This document shows, one piece after another, positions 58,025 to 64,000 of a stretch of 64,000 bases of DNA (the stretch's first letter is position 1; every line of letters starts with the position of its first letter). The notes beneath the pieces are model-generated. The model did no database searches, was not told the DNA's origin, and saw only the letters and a list, made by a program, of their open reading frames with translations. The stretch spans positions 1 to 64,000 of the forward strand of contig CAITSZ010000017.1 of assembly GCA_903895195.1 (NCBI GenBank), read 5' to 3'. The DNA is from an uncultured Chlorobiaceae bacterium (GTDB lineage Bacteria > Bacteroidota > Chlorobiia > Chlorobiales > Chlorobiaceae). The position numbers and the translations under genes are program-made.

Positions 58025-58134
58025 ATTTTTGCGTAAATTAGATTTCACCCTTAACGGTTCTTTGCGTGCTTTTTGGTCAGTCACGCTGCTTGGGGTTTCA
58101 ATATTTTTATAATTAAAGACAATATCTCCTTTTT

Positions 58135-59079
58135 ATGGGTTTTTTTGACAACTTCAAACTATCACGGCTTAAGGAAGGACTCGGAAAAACCCGGGATACG
58201 CTTCGGGAAAAACTTTCCGTTATAACTCAGGGTAAGACTGAGATAGATGACGAGTTTCTTGAAGAACTTGAAACCATTCTTGTCGCAGCCGATGTTGGTG
58301 TCGAAACAACGCTCGGAATTGTTGACGCCATAACAGAGCGGGCAAAAAAGGAGACCTACCGGTCGGAAGAGGAGCTGAACGGCATGCTCATGGAGGAGAT
58401 TCAGCAGCTGCTCAGTCTGACAGGAGAGTCGCACCCGCTGGATTTTGAGGCAGTGCTCCCAGCAAAACCCTATGTGATACTGATTGTCGGCGTAAACGGG
58501 GCAGGCAAAACCACCAGTGTTGCCAAGCTTGCGCATAACTACGAAAAAGCTGGGAAAAAAGTAATTATAGCTGCAGCTGATACCTTCAGGGCCGCTGCCT
58601 ATGAACAGCTGAAAATATGGGCCGACAGGGCCGGTGTGCCGATTATCGGTCAGGGTCAGGGAGCCGATCCGGCATCTGTTGTGTACGATGCCGTCAGTGC
58701 TGCCGTATCCAGAAATGCCGATGTGGTGCTGATTGATACTGCAGGTCGTCTGCACAACAAAAGTCACCTGATGGAGGAGCTTGCAAAGATTATGCGGGTG
58801 GCTACAAAAAAAATTCCCGAAGCTCCCCATGAAGTGTTGCTCATTCTTGATGGTACTACCGGTCAGAATGCGGTTCTTCAGGCAAGGGAATTTACACGCT
58901 TTGTCAAGGTTACCGGACTTGTAGTGACCAAACTTGACGGAACCGCCAAAGGCGGGATTGTGCTCTCCATTTCACGTGAGCTTAATTTACCGGTCAAGTA
59001 TATCGGTGTTGGTGAAAAAATAGATGATTTGCAGCTTTTTGATAGAGCTGAGTTTGTGGAAGCACTGCTTGGGCGATAG
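58135..59079 (+). CDS. ftsY: Signal recognition particle receptor FtsY
   Basis: VGVNGAGKTTSVAKLA, AADTFRAAAYEQL, DTAGRLHNKSHLMEEL, TKLDGTAKGG. Confidence 0.97.
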   Translation: MGFFDNFKLSRLKEGLGKTRDTLREKLSVITQGKTEIDDEFLEELETILVAADVGVETTLGIVDAITERAKKETYRSEEELNGMLMEEIQQLLSLTGESHPLDFEAVLPAKPYVILIVGVNGAGKTTSVAKLAHNYEKAGKKVIIAAADTFRAAAYEQLKIWADRAGVPIIGQGQGADPASVVYDAVSAAVSRNADVVLIDTAGRLHNKSHLMEELAKIMRVATKKIPEAPHEVLLILDGTTGQNAVLQAREFTRFVKVTGLVVTKLDGTAKGGIVLSISRELNLPVKYIGVGEKIDDLQLFDRAEFVEALLGR

Positions 59080-59081
59080 GC

Positions 59082-59663
59082 TTATTGCTTTTCAAGCTTT
59101 GCGGTCAATGCCGGAATGAATTGCCCGAGCTGCTCAAGAGTCTTTTTCTGATCGGTTAACCGGAGTATATGGCTGCTGTTTCGGGTATCCTGGGCGCCGA
59201 GGCGCGGAGCAATGAGAGAGGTTTCCCGGATTGAGGCAAGGAACTCCGATAGATGGTGCTCCAGTTTTTCGGGATGTCGCATGATGAGGACATGGGTTAT
59301 TTCCGCCTCGCTATGCTCAAGGAAATAATCGATATGCCAGTGAAGCTTTTTTTCTGACGCGATGAAAGCGCAGCTTTTGACGGCATCATTTTTGGAAAAA
59401 AGTTTTATGATCTCGCTCTGAATTTTATGCGGCGGCTTTCCATTGGAGCGTGACGCATGGCGTATAAGTCGCCTCGCAAGAGGATCTCCTGTTTTGCCAA
59501 GTGCCGAGCCGATATAGAGATAGTCCCCGTCAGGAATTGAAAAAAGTCTGGATTTCTGAAACCTTCCGAAAGCAAGCTGAAAAGAGCTTGAAATCCTGAT
59601 GAAAAGGATATACGAGCCCATAGTGTATTTATTGCCAAAAATGGTAAACTGTGAGCCAGACAT
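59082..59663 (-). CDS. DUF123 / GIY-YIG-related domain protein
   Basis: GSYILFIRISSS...GDYLYIGSALG...RLIRHASRSNGKPPHKI...HWHIDYFLEHSEAEI; start uncertain (59663 or 59621). Confidence 0.78.
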   Translation of the reverse strand: MSGSQFTIFGNKYTMGSYILFIRISSSFQLAFGRFQKSRLFSIPDGDYLYIGSALGKTGDPLARRLIRHASRSNGKPPHKIQSEIIKLFSKNDAVKSCAFIASEKKLHWHIDYFLEHSEAEITHVLIMRHPEKLEHHLSEFLASIRETSLIAPRLGAQDTRNSSHILRLTDQKKTLEQLGQFIPALTAKLEKQ

Positions 59664-59718
59664 TGTTTTTTGTTGTTTTTGATGCAATATTATCGATCCT
59701 GAGGGGAACCCTTAATGA

Positions 59719-60441
59719 TTGAAAGATAGTTATTCAGTGAAGTTTTCGATTGCCAAGAGCACAAATGGTGTGCGATCGATGAAAAAATCGGAACAGCTTC
59801 TGGAGCATAGGCGAAGGGAGATGGTTGAAACGTTGCAACGGTACGGCATTGATAACCGGCGTGTGCTCGATGCTTTTCTTGAGGTTCCTCGCCATCTTTT
59901 TTTTGATGCAGCAGTTCTGGAGCTTGCATACAACGATGGAGCCTACCCAATTGGGTGCGGTCAGACCATATCGCAGCCCTACACGGTAGCCTGTATGACT
60001 ACCTTGCTTGTCGAACGTTGTTCTTCGGGAAAAGTGCTCGAAATTGGTACAGGATCAGGCTATCAGGCAGCCATTCTTGATGTTCTTGGTTATTCAGTTT
60101 TTACTGTCGAACGGGTTGTAGAGCTTTATGCAAGGGCAGAGGCACTCTTTAAGGAGCTTGGGCAGCATATCACCTGTCGCTTTGGAGACGGGAGTGTAGG
60201 ATGGGCTGGGGAGGCGCCTTTTGATGGCATTATGATAACTGCAGGAGCTCCAAAGGAGCCTGAGCCGCTTTTGGATCAGCTTGCGCCACATGGTACTATG
60301 GTGATTCCAATTGGTGACTCCTGTTCACAGCAGATGACAGTTATCAGCAGATATGAAAATGATTTCAGGAAAGAGGTATTTCAGCAGTTTTCTTTTGTGC
60401 CTCTGGTCGGTAAGGAAGGGTGGCATGGCACTGTTTTTTAA
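59719..60441 (+). CDS. pcm: Protein-L-isoaspartate O-methyltransferase
   Basis: VPRHLFFD, IGCGQTISQPYTVACMT, VLEIGTGSGYQAAIL; start uncertain, may be internal at about 59779. Confidence 0.94.
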   Translation: MKDSYSVKFSIAKSTNGVRSMKKSEQLLEHRRREMVETLQRYGIDNRRVLDAFLEVPRHLFFDAAVLELAYNDGAYPIGCGQTISQPYTVACMTTLLVERCSSGKVLEIGTGSGYQAAILDVLGYSVFTVERVVELYARAEALFKELGQHITCRFGDGSVGWAGEAPFDGIMITAGAPKEPEPLLDQLAPHGTMVIPIGDSCSQQMTVISRYENDFRKEVFQQFSFVPLVGKEGWHGTVF

Positions 60442-60463
60442 CAACATAACGAAGGGATGATTT

Positions 60464-62569
60464 ATGGCTGTAATGTCCAGCTTACGGGATAAGACTCATA
60501 TTATATTGTATACCCTCCTGGCCGCATTTCTTGCGCTCATTGTTTTCGAGTGGGGGATGAATTTTTCAGGATTTACCGGCAAAACAAATCAGGCCGGTAA
60601 AATAAACGGCAAGGCTATTCCTTTTGCTCAGTACGATGAGGTCTACAAAGAGTATACCGAGAATTACCGGAGAAATAATCCCGGTGTGGAAATTACCTCT
60701 GAAACCGAACTCGGGCTTCAGGAGCAGGCATGGAACACCATTGTCGACCAGACCCTGCTTGAAGAGCAGTTTGTGAAATTCGGCATTGGACTTCAGGACC
60801 AGGAAGTTGTCGAAGCGCTCGACGGCCCGAATCCACCTCTGGTCATTCGCCAGAATTTCAGCAATCCAGCCACCGGCGCAGTCGATCGCAAAAAATTGGA
60901 GAGTGCCCGCCGTGATCCGCAAAATAAGCAGTTGTGGCTGCAGGTTGAACAAATTGTTCGCCGTGAGCTTAAAATCAACAAGCTGATCAGGGCTCTTCAA
61001 ACCCTTGATCACGTTACTGATCGTGAAATAAGTGATATAGTCGGAAGGCAGTTTTCTCGTTTTTCAGCCTCTTTTATCCCATTTCCTTTAAGTTTTGCCG
61101 GAACTGACAGCAGTTTTCCCGTAAAGGAAGAGGAAACAAAAAAATATTTTGACGATCATAAAGAGCTCTTTAAACAGGTTCCTTCAAGGAAAGCTGATTT
61201 TGTATTTTTCCCTCTTACTCCTTCTTCAAAAGACAGCCTTGCTGTTCGCAAAGAGCTTGAAACAATCCGTACCGAGTTTGCCGGGCCAGTCAACGACGCT
61301 GATTATGTGAAGGTACAGAGTGACCGTCCTACAGGCATCAACGTCACCTATAGCCGAGCAGATTTTTCACCTTCCGCCGCAGAGAGCGTGTTCAGTGCCG
61401 CCAATCTCAAACCCGGAACGGTCATCGGTCCGATAGCTGATCGGGGTGAATACCGCGTCATAAAGGTCAAGCAGCTCTCCTCATCGCCCCAGCCGATTGC
61501 AAGGGCATCGCACATTCTTTTGCGATTCAATCCTGCAAGCCGCGAAGATGTTCAGAGAGTTCGCGAGCTCACTATGCTCATTTCCAAACAGCTTCAGGCC
61601 GGTGTTCCGTTTGATGAGCTGGCAAAAAAATATTCTGCCGATACCCAGAGTGCACTCAATGGCGGCGATGTAGGATGGTTCAGCAAAGATCGAATGGTGC
61701 CTGAATTTTCTGCAGCTGTTTTTAGTGCCAAGCCAGGTGCGATTGTCGGTCCTGTGCAGACACAGTTTGGTCTCCATATTATCAAGGTTACCGGTTTTGA
61801 CCAGACCGCCATGGTCTGTTCGGAGATTGTAAGAAAGATCAGACCTTCAACAGAAACGGTAGACAGTGGACGTCGACTCGCCATGGCTTTTCAGCAGAGT
61901 GCCAAAGAGAAAGGTTTCGACAAAAGCGCTGCCGGTTCACGCCTGAGTGTCAACAAGACCGCCGAGTTCGGAAAACATATGCCCATTGCCCCTGTTGGCT
62001 ACAATGAAAAAGTTACAGCATTTGCTTTTAAGGCCGGCGAAGGCGACATATCGGATGTTCTTGAAACAGAAAAAGGCTTTTTTGTAATGCGTCTGACCGG
62101 AAAAAATGATACAGGATATCACATCCTCGACAAGGAGCTGAAATCAAGGATCAATGCTCAACTTGTAAGGGAAAAGAAAAGTGCTGTTCTGGAGGGTAAA
62201 CTTGCTGTCATGGCAAAAGCCCCCCGTCAGACCCTGGAAAAGATTGCCGCCGAGAACCCGGCTCTCCATCTTGTCACTGCTGACGAGATTCGCTGGAACG
62301 ATGGATTTATTCCTGGATACGCTGTAGACAAGCCGCTGGTTGAGGCTATGTCGGGGCTTGATGCAGGCCGACTCTCTCTTCCGGTGAAAACAACAGATGG
62401 TTATGCCCTTGTTGTGCTTGGCAAGAAAACGCTTCCCGCAGGGCTTGACCTCAAGGTTGAAAATGCCGGTGTTGCACCGCAGCTGCTTCGGGCAAAACAG
62501 GAGCAGCTGTTTGCCGAATATTTCGCTTCAGTACGCAAGAGTGCGAAAATTGAGGACTTGCGTCCCTGA
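60464..62569 (+). CDS. Membrane-anchored parvulin-type peptidyl-prolyl isomerase (PpiD/SurA-like)
   Basis: N-terminal TM anchor, SurA_N-like region, PPIC domain ARASHILLRF...GGDVGWFSKDRMVPEFSAAVF. Confidence 0.9.
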   Translation: MAVMSSLRDKTHIILYTLLAAFLALIVFEWGMNFSGFTGKTNQAGKINGKAIPFAQYDEVYKEYTENYRRNNPGVEITSETELGLQEQAWNTIVDQTLLEEQFVKFGIGLQDQEVVEALDGPNPPLVIRQNFSNPATGAVDRKKLESARRDPQNKQLWLQVEQIVRRELKINKLIRALQTLDHVTDREISDIVGRQFSRFSASFIPFPLSFAGTDSSFPVKEEETKKYFDDHKELFKQVPSRKADFVFFPLTPSSKDSLAVRKELETIRTEFAGPVNDADYVKVQSDRPTGINVTYSRADFSPSAAESVFSAANLKPGTVIGPIADRGEYRVIKVKQLSSSPQPIARASHILLRFNPASREDVQRVRELTMLISKQLQAGVPFDELAKKYSADTQSALNGGDVGWFSKDRMVPEFSAAVFSAKPGAIVGPVQTQFGLHIIKVTGFDQTAMVCSEIVRKIRPSTETVDSGRRLAMAFQQSAKEKGFDKSAAGSRLSVNKTAEFGKHMPIAPVGYNEKVTAFAFKAGEGDISDVLETEKGFFVMRLTGKNDTGYHILDKELKSRINAQLVREKKSAVLEGKLAVMAKAPRQTLEKIAAENPALHLVTADEIRWNDGFIPGYAVDKPLVEAMSGLDAGRLSLPVKTTDGYALVVLGKKTLPAGLDLKVENAGVAPQLLRAKQEQLFAEYFASVRKSAKIEDLRP

Positions 62570-62578
62570 AACAATTTC

Positions 62579-64000
62579 TCAATGAGCTGCCTGGAACGCT
62601 TCCAGGCAGGCTTTGATCTTCGCCGAAGTATCGAGTTTCAGGCACTCCTCCGCAACTGCTTCAGTTTCGGCAATTGAGTAGCCGGACACCAGTGACTTGA
62701 GTTTCGGGATATCCGAGCTGACGACGCTGAACCTTCTCAGTCCGCATCCCAGAAGGAATGGCAGTGCAAGCGGATCAGAACCCATATTCCCGCACATCGT
62801 TACTTTGCAGTGGTTTTTATTGGCCGTTTTGATAACCCTGTGCAGCTGCCGGATAATTGCAGGATGGAATGTTTCAAAAAGATCCTGTACAATCACATTG
62901 TTTCTGTCAACGGCAAGAGTGTACTGGGTGAGGTCATTGGTACCTATGCTTATAAAATCAGCACACTTTGTGATCTCTTCAATAAGCTCCACTGCTGCCG
63001 GAACCTCAATCATAGCACCCACTCCCGGTTTTTCAATCTGCCAGTCTCCCTCTTTAGTCAGTTCCGAGTAGTGTTTTTCGATGACGCTCCGGACATGCCG
63101 GATCTCGTCAAGAGATATGATCATAGGTACCAGGATCGCCAGGTTCCCATGTATATTTGATCGTATTATAGCCCGGACCTGGTTATCGAGAATTTCGGGC
63201 AGATCAATCAGGATTCTTATTCCCCTCCATCCCAGATTGGGGTTTTCCTCCCTGACCGGGGAGTATATCAGTTTGTCGCCGCCAATATCAAACAAACGGA
63301 TATCAAGAGGCATCGGGGAGATCATGTCAGCCATTTCACGATAGTAGGCAAACTGTTCTGCCTCCTTGGGTACGGTATTGCCGTTGGTGAACAGGTTTTC
63401 ACTTCTGAACAGCCCTACACCCTCAGCCCCTGCAGATCTTATGGCTTGAAGTTCTTCCTTGAAGTCAACATTGGCATAAAAGGTGATTCGTATGCCGCAT
63501 TTTGTCGTAGCAGGAAGCGTGGCAGTGAGGGATGTATCGGCTTCATTTTTTTTCTCAGCCTCAAACTTGCCGATATAGCGTGCAATAGTTTTGTTCTCAG
63601 GATTTATGATGATGGTCCCGGCACTGCCGTCCAGAACCAGCAGCATGCCGGTTGTGATCTTTTGTGAAAGGTTGCCGAGTCCGACAACAATCGGGATGTT
63701 GAGCGACTTGCATATCAGGGAAACATGAGAAGTACTTCCCCCAGAATCTGTAGCAAACCCCTTGATATTGCTGCGGCTCAAAAGGATTATATCAGCAGGC
63801 GAAAGTTTATCAGCAACAACAATCACCCCTTCAGGTATCCATGAGTGCAGTTTTCTGACGTTAAGATTTCTGATGATACGGTTTTTGATATCGTGCAAAT
63901 CATCAGCCCGCTCCTGAAATATCTGATCATCAGAGTTTATAAACTTTTCAAGATAGTGGTCGAACTCCTCTTCAATGACAAAGTGAGCAGATCTGCGCTC
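62579..64000 (-). CDS. Phosphoenolpyruvate-protein phosphotransferase (PTS enzyme I)-like, 5' end outside window
   Basis: GGSTSHVSLICKSLNIPIVVGLG phospho-His region, GAEGVGLFRSENLF, ISIGTNDLTQYTLAVDR, VTMCGNMGSDP; reading frame stays open to the window edge. Confidence 0.9.
   Translation of the reverse strand, partial: ERRSAHFVIEEEFDHYLEKFINSDDQIFQERADDLHDIKNRIIRNLNVRKLHSWIPEGVIVVADKLSPADIILLSRSNIKGFATDSGGSTSHVSLICKSLNIPIVVGLGNLSQKITTGMLLVLDGSAGTIIINPENKTIARYIGKFEAEKKNEADTSLTATLPATTKCGIRITFYANVDFKEELQAIRSAGAEGVGLFRSENLFTNGNTVPKEAEQFAYYREMADMISPMPLDIRLFDIGGDKLIYSPVREENPNLGWRGIRILIDLPEILDNQVRAIIRSNIHGNLAILVPMIISLDEIRHVRSVIEKHYSELTKEGDWQIEKPGVGAMIEVPAAVELIEEITKCADFISIGTNDLTQYTLAVDRNNVIVQDLFETFHPAIIRQLHRVIKTANKNHCKVTMCGNMGSDPLALPFLLGCGLRRFSVVSSDIPKLKSLVSGYSIAETEAVAEECLKLDTSAKIKACLEAFQAAH

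Overview
This window looks like a chromosomal core segment of a green sulfur bacterium (Chlorobi). The strongest evidence is the type-I homodimeric reaction-centre genes pscA and pscB plus the rTCA-cycle enzyme KorAB. Most of the window is housekeeping: an EF-G-like GTPase, enolase, a long-form IspG, a Thr/Tyr/Thr/Trp tRNA cluster, secE-nusG-rplKAJL-rpoBC, efp-accB-accC, HU, accA, alaS, serB, guaA, a class A PBP, glpK, cobB, clpC, TrpB2, thiL, ftsY, pcm, a parvulin PPIase and a PTS enzyme I-like gene that runs off the right edge. I saw no CRISPR array, IS element, prophage or rRNA, and no clear defence island. Nothing here is unambiguously an undescribed system. The observations I would follow up are: (1) a perfect 17-bp hairpin without a U-tract between pscA and pscB; (2) a translationally spaced radical-SAM/HhH plus DUF4130-like pair of uncertain function; (3) tandem ferredoxin-like genes with unusual Cys spacing next to alaS; (4) an orphan plus-strand terminator after about 380 nt with no ORF; (5) a nine-unit WG-repeat lipoprotein; (6) a perfect 22-bp tetraloop terminator after clpC. 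All assignments come from reading motifs in the supplied translations; no database search was run.
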